From SFWF01 sp964599835 (GTDB lineage: Bacteria; Bacillota; Clostridia; Oscillospirales; Acutalibacteraceae): a stretch of DNA of 42,746 nucleotides. The notes under the pieces are model-generated. The model was given only the letters and a program-made list of their open reading frames with translations. It searched no databases and was not told the origin of the DNA. A program made the position numbers and the translations under genes. The stretch lies in the NCBI GenBank assembly GCA_964599835.1, contig CAZRHF010000006.1:1-42746 (forward strand), given 5' to 3'. How positions within the stretch are numbered: the first letter of the stretch is position 1; every line of letters starts with the position of its first letter. Shown here piece by piece: positions 25,176-32,264 of this stretch.

Positions 25176-26003
25176 ATGGAGCTCGCAGTAAACCCTTCCC
25201 ATTTTAAGAAAGCGGCGGTGTGGGAGCAGGACCGCACCCTTATTGAGGCGATAGGTTTAGTAAGTGAAGCGGGCTTTAAGCATTTGGATATAGGCACCGC
25301 AGACCGCGCCGAGGCGGAAGAAATTGCGGCGTATGCGGCCGATAAGGGACTTTCTGTTATACAAAGTCATATGCCCTTTAATCGCTATAAAAGAGCAGAT
25401 TATGCCGTTTTTTCAAAAGAGCTAATCACCTGTGCCGAAAGTGCAAAGCTGCTCGGAAGTAATATCCTTGTTGTTCACGGTGACGAGTTCGATTTTGCCA
25501 ACTGTGAATACACACCCGAAGCCGCTTTAGAGTTCAACTACCGCTTTTTCACACCTCTGGTAGACTTTGCCGCAAAGAATAATATGAAGGTGGCATTTGA
25601 GTGTGTCTTTAACGATTGGTGGCCGAAGGAGCGTCCCCGTTTTTGTTCAAAAACCGAGGAGCTTTGCGCCCTTACGGATAAATTCGGTGCCGATACCGTA
25701 GGCATCTGCTGGGACAGCGGCCACGCCAAGGTCGAATACGGAAAAGAGCATATTTCTGCCCTTAAAACGGCAGGGGATAGGGTCATAGCCACCCACATTC
25801 ACGATAATTACTACGGTAAAGATCTTCACCTTTTCCCCTTTATGGGCGATACCGATTGGCCCGAGTTTATGTCGACCCTTAAAAACGTTGGATATAATGG
25901 CGATTTCACCTTTGAGCTGGTCTACGACCGCCTACCCAACGCCCTTGCTCCGGAATACGTAAAACTTCTCTGCAAATCGGGTAAATATTTGCTGGATTTA
26001 TAA
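25176..26003 (+). CDS. Sugar phosphate isomerase/epimerase (xylose-isomerase-like TIM barrel)
   Basis: The 275-residue protein carries the full metal-ligand set of the family: VAFECVFNDWW (Glu), GICWDSGHAKVEYG (Asp and His), ATHIHDNY (His) and FTFELVYDR (Glu). It probably isomerises or epimerises a sugar or sugar acid. The ATG at 25176 is chosen for the GGAGG upstream; the longer frame from 25122 starts inside the -10 box. It is divergent from the GH92-like gene, which suggests use of mannose-containing or related glycans. Followed by its own terminator. Confidence 0.87.
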   Translation: MELAVNPSHFKKAAVWEQDRTLIEAIGLVSEAGFKHLDIGTADRAEAEEIAAYAADKGLSVIQSHMPFNRYKRADYAVFSKELITCAESAKLLGSNILVVHGDEFDFANCEYTPEAALEFNYRFFTPLVDFAAKNNMKVAFECVFNDWWPKERPRFCSKTEELCALTDKFGADTVGICWDSGHAKVEYGKEHISALKTAGDRVIATHIHDNYYGKDLHLFPFMGDTDWPEFMSTLKNVGYNGDFTFELVYDRLPNALAPEYVKLLCKSGKYLLDL

Positions 26004-26008
26004 GCTGG

Positions 26009-26037
26009 AGGCCTTTGCGATACGCAGAGGTCTTTTT
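26009..26037 (+). terminator. Terminator of the isomerase gene
   Basis: An 11-base-pair stem with two G-U pairs (26009-26019 with 26023-26033), three-base loop, then five T. Confidence 0.75.
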
Positions 26038-26041
26038 ATTA

Positions 26042-26070
26042 TTGCAAATCTTGTCGTTTTGTGGTATTAT
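26042..26070 (+). promoter_or_regulatory. Promoter of sufC-sufB, TTGCAA type
   Basis: TTGCAA (26042-26047), 17-base spacer, TATTAT (26065-26070). The four bases before the -10 box are GTGG, close to ATGG at the isomerase promoter. Confidence 0.5.
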
Positions 26071-26128
26071 ATCCTAATAGGTCGGGATTCTGCACATACT
26101 ATACACATCCGACTTATGGAGGAACATA

Positions 26129-26839
26129 ATGTTAAAACTTGAAAATATATGCTATAGCGTCGGCGACGTCCATATTATTAACGACGTCTCTTTAGAGATC
26201 GACGAACGCTTTGTGGCCATTACGGGCCCTAACGGAAGCGGAAAATCCACCCTCGCAAAGATAATTGCGGGAATCATCACCCCCACCTCGGGTAAAATTT
26301 ATTTCGACGGTGAGGACATCACCGAAATGTCCATTACCGACCGCGCAAATAAGGGCATCAGCTTTGCCTTTCAGCAGCCCGTCCGTTTTAAGGGCATCAC
26401 CGTAAAAGACCTTATCGCCCTTGCTTCGGGCAAAAAGCTCACCATTGCCGAGGCCTGTGAGTATTTAAGTGAGGTAGGCCTTTGTGCCAGAGACTATATA
26501 AACCGAGAGGTGAACGGTTCTCTATCGGGCGGCGAGCTTAAAAGAATCGAGATCGCAATGATAAATGCCCGAGGCACCAAGCTTTCGGTGTTTGACGAGC
26601 CCGAGGCAGGAATCGACCTCTGGAGCTTCCAGAACCTTATTAAGGTATTCGAAAAAATGTATGAAAAAAACAAGGGCTCGATCCTTATCATTTCTCATCA
26701 GGAAAGAATTCTTGATATCGCCGATAAGATCGTAGTTTTGCGTGCAGGAAAGATTGATAAGATCGGCAACAAGGACGAAATTATGCCCTCGCTTCTCGGA
26801 ATCGATACGGGTTGCCGTTATGTAAAGGAGGAGAAATAA
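26129..26839 (+). CDS. sufC: SufC-like Fe-S cluster assembly ATPase
   Basis: The 236-residue soluble ABC ATPase has Walker A GPNGSGKST (about 33-41), Q-loop FAFQQP, signature LSGGELKR, Walker B LSVFDEPEAGID and H-loop ISHQ. The SGGE(x)KR signature and neighbouring SufB/SufD-type gene identify it as SufC and not a transporter ATPase. It powers conformational change of the SufB scaffold during Fe-S assembly. GGAGG precedes the ATG. No SufS, SufU, SufD or SufE follows, so this is the two-gene minimal form. Confidence 0.9.
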   Translation: MLKLENICYSVGDVHIINDVSLEIDERFVAITGPNGSGKSTLAKIIAGIITPTSGKIYFDGEDITEMSITDRANKGISFAFQQPVRFKGITVKDLIALASGKKLTIAEACEYLSEVGLCARDYINREVNGSLSGGELKRIEIAMINARGTKLSVFDEPEAGIDLWSFQNLIKVFEKMYEKNKGSILIISHQERILDIADKIVVLRAGKIDKIGNKDEIMPSLLGIDTGCRYVKEEK

Positions 26840-27756
26840 TGGATAATATTCAGAAACACCTCCTCGAGCAGGTTGCAGATCTTCACGAGGTGCCTCAGGG
26901 AGCCTATTCACTCCGTATAAACGGCGCCCTCCACGGCAAAAATTCCTCTGAAAACATCGAGATAGTAAAGAAAGAGGACAAGCCGGGAATCGATATTTAT
27001 ATTAAACCCGGAACCAAAAAGGAAAGCGTCCACATCCCCGTACTTCTTTCCCAGAGCGGACTTAAAGAGCTGGTTTATAACGACTTCCACGTTGGGGAAG
27101 ACTGTGATATAACCATCGTCGCAGGTTGCGGGATCCATAACGGCGGCGACGAGACCAGCGAGCACAGCGGAATCCACGCCTTCTACGTCGGAAAAAACGC
27201 CAAGCTAAAATATGTTGAGAAGCATTACGGAAGCGGTGAAGGTAAGGGCAAAAGGGTTATGAATCCCACCACTATAATCGAGCTTGCCGAGAACGCCTAT
27301 ATGGAAATGGAGACCGCCCAGATAAAGGGGGTCGACGATACCGTCCGCGAAACCAAGGCGAAATTAGCCGACGGCGCGACCCTTATTGTGGGCGAGAAGA
27401 TAATGACCCACGGCGACCAGTATGCCGAGACCCGTTTTACGGTTGATCTCGACGGTAAAAATTCGGGTGCCCACGTGGTTTCCCGTTCGGTTGCAAAGGA
27501 TAACTCCCGTCAGCTTTTCATTTCCCACGTAAACGGAAATAACGAGTGCTCGGGTCATACCGAATGCGACGCCATCATTATGGATAACGCCTCGGTCTCG
27601 GCCGTTCCCGAAATAATGGCCAACCATACCGACGCCCAGCTTATCCACGAAGCCGCCATCGGTAAAATAGCAGGGGAACAGCTCATAAAGCTTATGACTC
27701 TGGGACTTACCGAGAAAGAGGCCGAAGAAGAGATCGTCAACGGTTTCTTAAAATAA
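26839..27756 (+). CDS. sufB: SufB/SufD-family Fe-S scaffold, short (minimal SUF) form
   Basis: The 305-residue protein has the SufBD beta-helix core and the conserved C-terminal block LIHEAAIGKIAGEQLIKLMTLGLTEKEA. It is much shorter than enterobacterial SufB (about 495 residues), matching the single SufB-like partner found with SufC in anaerobic archaea and Clostridia (SUF-like minimal system, SmsC-SmsB). It starts in the stop of sufC (TAATG), with GGAGG upstream, so the two proteins are made together. The usual GLU-rich N-terminal extension of SufB is missing. Confidence 0.88.
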   Translation: MDNIQKHLLEQVADLHEVPQGAYSLRINGALHGKNSSENIEIVKKEDKPGIDIYIKPGTKKESVHIPVLLSQSGLKELVYNDFHVGEDCDITIVAGCGIHNGGDETSEHSGIHAFYVGKNAKLKYVEKHYGSGEGKGKRVMNPTTIIELAENAYMEMETAQIKGVDDTVRETKAKLADGATLIVGEKIMTHGDQYAETRFTVDLDGKNSGAHVVSRSVAKDNSRQLFISHVNGNNECSGHTECDAIIMDNASVSAVPEIMANHTDAQLIHEAAIGKIAGEQLIKLMTLGLTEKEAEEEIVNGFLK

Positions 27757-27783
27757 ATTCCGTAAGCAATCACTACAAAAGTG

Positions 27784-27812
27784 TTGCAATTTGGAAAATA
27801 AGGTGTTATAAT
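27784..27812 (+). promoter_or_regulatory. Promoter of the second SipW-type surface protein gene, TTGCAA type
   Basis: TTGCAA (27784-27789), 17-base spacer, TATAAT (27807-27812). It gives a leader of about 205 bases before the ATG at 28024. Confidence 0.6.
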
Positions 27813-27837
27813 ATAAACCGAAAAGCGAAATGATGCA

Positions 27838-27896
27838 AAAGCCTCTCCTCGTTTGGTCAAAATGACCATCGGGGGGGGGGCTTTGTTTGATTTTTT
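27838..27896 (+). terminator. Long hairpin with a G10 tract and T-run, terminator or attenuator
   Basis: GCCTCTCCTC (27841-27850) pairs with the homopolymeric G10 tract and C at 27881 using three G-U pairs; an inner TGGTCA/TGACCA stem (27854-27859, 27863-27868) caps it; A-run before and a T-rich run ending in six T after. It lies downstream of the promoter at 27784, so it may attenuate the surface-protein transcript. It could also simply end the sufCB transcript. Confidence 0.6.
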
Positions 27897-27927
27897 ATGC
27901 ATATTGCACAAAACATTAAACGGAGAA

Positions 27928-27998
27928 GTCGGGACGGAATTTCTGAATAGGTCTTAGAGGCCAAAAATAAGACCGAAACTTCCGACGGTTTTTCGCTT
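27928..27998 (+). other. Second structured segment in the surface-protein leader
   Basis: GGTCTTA (27950-27956) pairs with TAAGACC (27968-27974); CGGAATTTC (27935-27943) continues with GAAACTTCCG (27975-27984) with one bulged base. A T-rich stretch follows (about 27988-28000). It matches no riboswitch class I can name. Confidence 0.4.
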
Positions 27999-28023
27999 TT
28001 AATAAAAAAGGAGGAAAAAAACA

Positions 28024-30612
28024 ATGAACAGAAAAACAACCAGAAAAGCGTTGCTATCGGCTGTTTTATCTCTCATCGTCTGCATTTCGATGCTTGTCGG
28101 AACCACCTTTGCCTGGTTTACCGACAACGTTGTTTCGGCTAATAATATAATTCAGTCGGGCAACTTAGACGTTAAGCTCGAGTATTCCAAGGATATGGTA
28201 AACTGGAGTGAGGTAAACACCGATACCAACGTATTCACCAAGGATGCTCTTTGGGAGCCCGGCTACACCGAGGTAGTGTATCTCCGTGTATCAAACCAGG
28301 GAAGTCTTGCCCTTAAGTATCAGTTTGGAATCAACATCGCATCCGAAAAGAGCGGTACGAACCAGGCCGGTGAAACGTTTATGCTTTCTAAGTATATTAA
28401 ATACGGCGTAGAAAACGTAGAAGAGGCCTTTAGTGACCGCGACAGCGCGATCAAGTATGTAGACGATACCGCAACCGTTCTTCAGGAGGATTTCAACACC
28501 AAAGGCGAGCTTATCGCTGGCGCGGATCCTGTTGTTTACGGAATGGTAGTCTATATGCCCGAGACCGTTGGCAACGAGGCAAACCATAACGGTGACGCAC
28601 CCGTGATCAACCTCGGAATCAAGCTTGTTGCAACCCAGTTTACTGCCGAAGAGGACAGCTTTGACGAGACCTATGACGAGGGTGCATATCTTCCCATCGT
28701 TTACAATGCCGCAGAACTTACCTCCGCTCTTGCAAACGGTGAAAGCGTTAAGCTTGGCGGCGATATCGCCGTTACCGAGACCGTAAAGATTCCCGTAGAT
28801 GCAGAGGTCGTTCTCGATATGAACGGAAATACTCTTAGTTCTGCTTCCGGCAGGGTCATCTACAGCGAAGGCGATCTCACCATTACCGGTGAAGGAACGA
28901 TTGATTGTTCTGCTTCTGCCTACGGAGTTCGCGTTCAACGCGGTAAAATGGTAATTGATTCTGCCGATATAACCGTAAACGGTGCTTTCGGCGCAATATC
29001 TATCTTCAACGGAGCCGAGGTTACCATTAATGGCGGTAACTATATGGCAAACGGTATAAACGGAACGACCAGTCATACCGTTTTTGTCAGCGGCAGCTCT
29101 CTTACCGTAAACGGCGGTACCTTTGACAGCGGATATTCCAGCGAAGGAATCGATACCATTTATGCATCTGGCAATTCAACTGTTATTCTTAACAGCGGAA
29201 TCTTTAAGGCCAGCGAGCTTGGAAAAGGATTCTTCTTAAAGGGAGATATTGCTGTTAATGGCGGCAGCTATGAATATGACCCTGCCGAAATAAGCAATGT
29301 CACCGTTAACGGAACCTCGACCTTAAATGCTGAGACCGGTCTTTATGACGTAAAGCTTACCGCCGAAGACCTTAAAGATCTCGTAGCAGACGCTCAGCCC
29401 GGCGACACCGTAACCCTTCCCGCAGGCGATCATAAGCTTCCCACTCTTGCAGGCACCAGCGGCGTCACCATTGACGGCGCTGAGGGTGCAACCATCGGCG
29501 GCGAAAGCACATCCACCGGCTTCGGCGGAAACTTCGGATCTGACAACACCTTCAACAACCTCGACTTTACCGGAAGCACCAACGGTGTTCGTTATTCCTA
29601 TGCTCAGGGCGGCACCACCACCTACAACGATTGCACCTTTGCAGGCGATTCGACCTACGGCTTCCATATAGATGAGTCCAACGGCGCAACCTTCATCTTC
29701 AACAACTGCACCTTCAGCGGATTCAACGCCTTTGCAGGTGACCTTGAGAAGGTTATATTCAATAACTGCACCTTCCTCAACAACGGAAACTACGGTCATA
29801 CCAATATCTGGAGCACCGCATATCTTAATGATTGCACCTTCGGCGACAAGACCTCCATCGGCACCAGAGGAGACAACGCTCATATCTTCTTTAACGGCGT
29901 TGAGGAGTCCTATCATCACGAATACATCGGCTCTGCAGATGCACTCGTTGCTTTCCAGAAGTCGGTAGCTGCCGGCGACAGTTGGAAGGGTCAGAAGGTT
30001 CTCCTTGTTAACGACATTGATCTTGCCGGCGTTTCCTGGACTCCCATTGACGGCTTCGGCGGCACCTTTGACGGTCAGGGCTATACCGTCAAAAACCTCA
30101 CCATCAGCGGAACCTCCTCGGTTGCTTTCTTCGCAGAGGTTAATATCGGAACCGTTATTAAGAACGTTAAGTTCGACAACGCAAAGGTTTCGGGTGAGCA
30201 CTACGTAGGCGTTATCCTCGGTTGGGAGGGCAATGAGAGCGGAATTGCATACATCGAAAACTGTGAGATTACCAACTCTACCGTCACCTGCAATACCGAT
30301 GCTGCTAACGACAACGGCGACAAGGTCGGCGGAATCTGCGGCTACGCAGTAACCCTCAAGATCACCGATTGTACCGTTAAGGATACCACCGTTAAGGGCT
30401 ATCGCGATATCGGCGGCATTCTCGGATACGCCAATGCCAAATTCAATGAAGGCGACGTTACTGTCAGCGGAAACACCGTTGAAAACGTTACCCTCGTTAT
30501 CGACAATGACGTAAACTACAAGAATTACACCACCGATGCCGAGCACGACGCTAACCCCGTTGTAGGTGAAGCAACGACCAAGGCTGTAATCGAAAACAAT
30601 ACCGTGAAATAA
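28024..30612 (+). CDS. Large secreted protein with SipW-dependent-type signal peptide and beta-helix/GLUG-like repeats
   Basis: The 862-residue protein shares its first 45 residues with the protein at 8324 (AFTWFTD-like motif here GTTFAWFTDNVVSA, then SGNLDV). Residues about 45-225 resemble the TasA/CalY beta-sandwich with EPGY. Residues about 230-440 contain MNGNTLSS, LTITGEG and VTINGGN repeats of a right-handed beta-helix; about 460-640 form a second helix block with FNNCTF repeats; about 650-862 contain GLUG-like repeats (GFGGTFDGQGYTVKNLTISG, VGGICGYA). No LPXTG or C-terminal anchor is visible. AAAGGAGG precedes the ATG. A surface or matrix role is inferred; the signal peptidase SipW is elsewhere. 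Confidence 0.82.
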   Translation: MNRKTTRKALLSAVLSLIVCISMLVGTTFAWFTDNVVSANNIIQSGNLDVKLEYSKDMVNWSEVNTDTNVFTKDALWEPGYTEVVYLRVSNQGSLALKYQFGINIASEKSGTNQAGETFMLSKYIKYGVENVEEAFSDRDSAIKYVDDTATVLQEDFNTKGELIAGADPVVYGMVVYMPETVGNEANHNGDAPVINLGIKLVATQFTAEEDSFDETYDEGAYLPIVYNAAELTSALANGESVKLGGDIAVTETVKIPVDAEVVLDMNGNTLSSASGRVIYSEGDLTITGEGTIDCSASAYGVRVQRGKMVIDSADITVNGAFGAISIFNGAEVTINGGNYMANGINGTTSHTVFVSGSSLTVNGGTFDSGYSSEGIDTIYASGNSTVILNSGIFKASELGKGFFLKGDIAVNGGSYEYDPAEISNVTVNGTSTLNAETGLYDVKLTAEDLKDLVADAQPGDTVTLPAGDHKLPTLAGTSGVTIDGAEGATIGGESTSTGFGGNFGSDNTFNNLDFTGSTNGVRYSYAQGGTTTYNDCTFAGDSTYGFHIDESNGATFIFNNCTFSGFNAFAGDLEKVIFNNCTFLNNGNYGHTNIWSTAYLNDCTFGDKTSIGTRGDNAHIFFNGVEESYHHEYIGSADALVAFQKSVAAGDSWKGQKVLLVNDIDLAGVSWTPIDGFGGTFDGQGYTVKNLTISGTSSVAFFAEVNIGTVIKNVKFDNAKVSGEHYVGVILGWEGNESGIAYIENCEITNSTVTCNTDAANDNGDKVGGICGYAVTLKITDCTVKDTTVKGYRDIGGILGYANAKFNEGDVTVSGNTVENVTLVIDNDVNYKNYTTDAEHDANPVVGEATTKAVIENNTVK

Positions 30613-30625
30613 TCCAGCTATCTGC

Positions 30626-30660
30626 AAAAAACACGAGGTCCGAAAAACCTCGTGTTTTTT
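30626..30660 (+). terminator. Terminator of the large surface-protein gene
   Basis: A perfect 14-base-pair stem AAAAAACACGAGGT (30626-30639) with its complement (30647-30660), seven-base loop and T6. Confidence 0.9.
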
Positions 30661-30922
30661 ATTTTGTTTCCTCTTTGTATGATAGCCTTTTTTGTTTCAG
30701 GGCGGTATCGGGGTCATGCTGAAGATACGTCAAAACTCGGTACATAAGGCTGAGCTAAGTGAGATGCTTGTAACCGCCTTTGCTTTTCCTTCATTCTTTC
30801 GTCGGTCACCTTCTCGGCAAAAAGCATAAAAAGGTTCAGTTTTCAAAAAGCTTTCTTCACCCCTGATGTTCTACCTTTAGAGGATAGATTTTAATTGAAA
30901 TATTGGCTTATCCTTCCGAATT
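30661..30922. other. Intergenic stretch with no recognised content
   Basis: Between the terminator and the end of the GH28-like gene I find no convincing ORF, tRNA, promoter pair or strong hairpin on either strand. It may be decayed sequence or the 3' region of the minus-strand gene. Confidence 0.5.
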
Positions 30923-32131
30923 CTACTCGGTGTAGTATTCCATTTCTCCCTTTTCGTCATTAAGGTCGAACGTGGTATTGTTAAGGTGCAACCCCTTGAC
31001 GTTTTTAAAACAGGGGGTATTTCTCTCACCCTTTACGGTAAACTTGCAGTTATCAAAGTAGATATCTTCCGGTATCGCATCCTTTCGACCCACAACCAAA
31101 GGATAATCAAGACTAAGGGACGTGATATTTGAAAAGCGGAGATTGCTTATCCTGCCGTAAAGGTTATCGGGGTGAACTATGATCCTTATGGGATTGCGCA
31201 AAATCTCGTCGAAAACGATGTTGCTGAACTGAATATTCTCGACTACCGTTGCGCTCGTTCCGAAATCGGTGGGGGAGGAGTGGTCCGGAAGCTCAATAGC
31301 AATTCCCGTGCCGGAATTTGTAATAACCAGGTCGGAAAGAACACAGTTTTTGATCGTATAGTCGTTTCTCCAGGCAATTCTTACTGCCTGACATTTGCTG
31401 GAAAGTGTGCAACCCTTAACAATAACACGTTCACACGCCCGTTTTTCGCTAAGTGTGTTAACGTTAGAACGGATGATAATACTGTCATCGCCCGAATGAA
31501 CGGTACAACCCTCCACAAGGACGTCGGAGGAGCAGTTTATATGTATTCCGTCGGCGTTTGGATAGTGATGGTTACAGTAAAGCTTGGCACACTTAAAGGT
31601 GATATACTGGGAATCGTTCACCCAATATCCCCAGCCGCCTGCCATTTCGGTCATTGTAATATCTTCAACACGAATGTTGGTACAGCTCATAATAAAAACC
31701 ATTCGCGCAGGAACTAAAAGGGTGTTGCGGACATATCTTATAAGCCGACCGTCCGAGTCGTATTCGGGGTCGCAGAAAGATGAACCGCTACAGTCGATCA
31801 CGCCCATTCCCGTAAGTGAGGCATTCTTAATGTCACCAAAATAAATAAGGCATTTTGCGGTAGCTCTGGGTGCGGCCTTAGTGTTCCAAGCGGTCTCGAA
31901 ATCGGGATAGTCGTCGGTGTTTCCGCTGGCCTTGAGAGTAGCGTTGGCTTCAACCGTCAGCTCCACAAAGGAGCGCATAAATATTGTGCCCGTAACGAAA
32001 ATTCCATCCGATACTGCGACCCTTCCGCCGCCCTCCTCAGAGCATCTGTCGATAGCCGCCTGAATAGCCTCGGTGTTGACCGTTTGGCCGTCGCCGACAG
32101 CACCGAAATCTCTTATGTCTAATTCCTTCAA
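30923..32131 (-). CDS. GH28-like (polygalacturonase family) beta-helix protein, cytoplasmic
   Basis: About 402 residues. It begins with the pectinase-type segment DFGAVGDGQTVNTEAIQAAID and continues as a parallel beta-helix with the GH28 motifs NADGI (NTDG equivalent) and SGDDS (catalytic Asp pair). The third motif, normally GHG, is replaced by KCQAVR, and RIK by IRI, so the enzyme may cut a modified uronate or may have changed activity. No signal peptide. The start is uncertain: TTG at 32131 has AAAGGA about ten bases upstream, while the GTG at 32140 has the RBS too close. It is divergent from the isomerase/metallo-lactonase fusion at 32265 with mirrored promoters. Confidence 0.8.
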   Translation of the reverse strand: MKELDIRDFGAVGDGQTVNTEAIQAAIDRCSEEGGGRVAVSDGIFVTGTIFMRSFVELTVEANATLKASGNTDDYPDFETAWNTKAAPRATAKCLIYFGDIKNASLTGMGVIDCSGSSFCDPEYDSDGRLIRYVRNTLLVPARMVFIMSCTNIRVEDITMTEMAGGWGYWVNDSQYITFKCAKLYCNHHYPNADGIHINCSSDVLVEGCTVHSGDDSIIIRSNVNTLSEKRACERVIVKGCTLSSKCQAVRIAWRNDYTIKNCVLSDLVITNSGTGIAIELPDHSSPTDFGTSATVVENIQFSNIVFDEILRNPIRIIVHPDNLYGRISNLRFSNITSLSLDYPLVVGRKDAIPEDIYFDNCKFTVKGERNTPCFKNVKGLHLNNTTFDLNDEKGEMEYYTE

Positions 32132-32155
32132 AGCACTCACTTCCTTTACGACTAA

Positions 32156-32184
32156 ATTATAACCCTGCTTTACTGATATTTCAA
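32156..32184 (-). promoter_or_regulatory. Promoter of the GH28-like gene
   Basis: On the minus strand: TTGAAA (32184 to 32179), 17-base spacer, TATAAT (32161 to 32156). Confidence 0.65.
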
Positions 32185-32203
32185 GAAATAATTCCTTTTT
32201 TCC

Positions 32204-32232
32204 TTGAAAAGCCTTCGGTATGGTTATATAAT
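32204..32232 (+). promoter_or_regulatory. Promoter of the isomerase/MBL fusion gene
   Basis: TTGAAA (32204-32209), 17-base spacer, TATAAT (32227-32232): the same hexamers and spacing as the divergent promoter, with the -35 boxes 19 bases apart. Confidence 0.65.
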
Positions 32233-32264
32233 AATAAAAAATATCGGTCTTAAGGAGAATCTCT

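Noticed and set aside
27830..27900. Cyclic-di-GMP (GEMM) riboswitch, suggested by GCAAAAGCCTC in the leader
   Set aside because: Only the short GCAAAGCC-like string fits; the GNRA tetraloop/receptor and second arm of the class I or II aptamer are not there. A terminator or attenuator hairpin explains the sequence better.
29323..30627. 434-codon open frame on the minus strand opposite the large surface-protein gene
   Set aside because: It is the antisense of a repeat-rich, G/N/T-rich coding sequence with strongly biased third positions; it has no RBS or promoter, and its translation is low-complexity Gly/Val/Ala without domain patterns.
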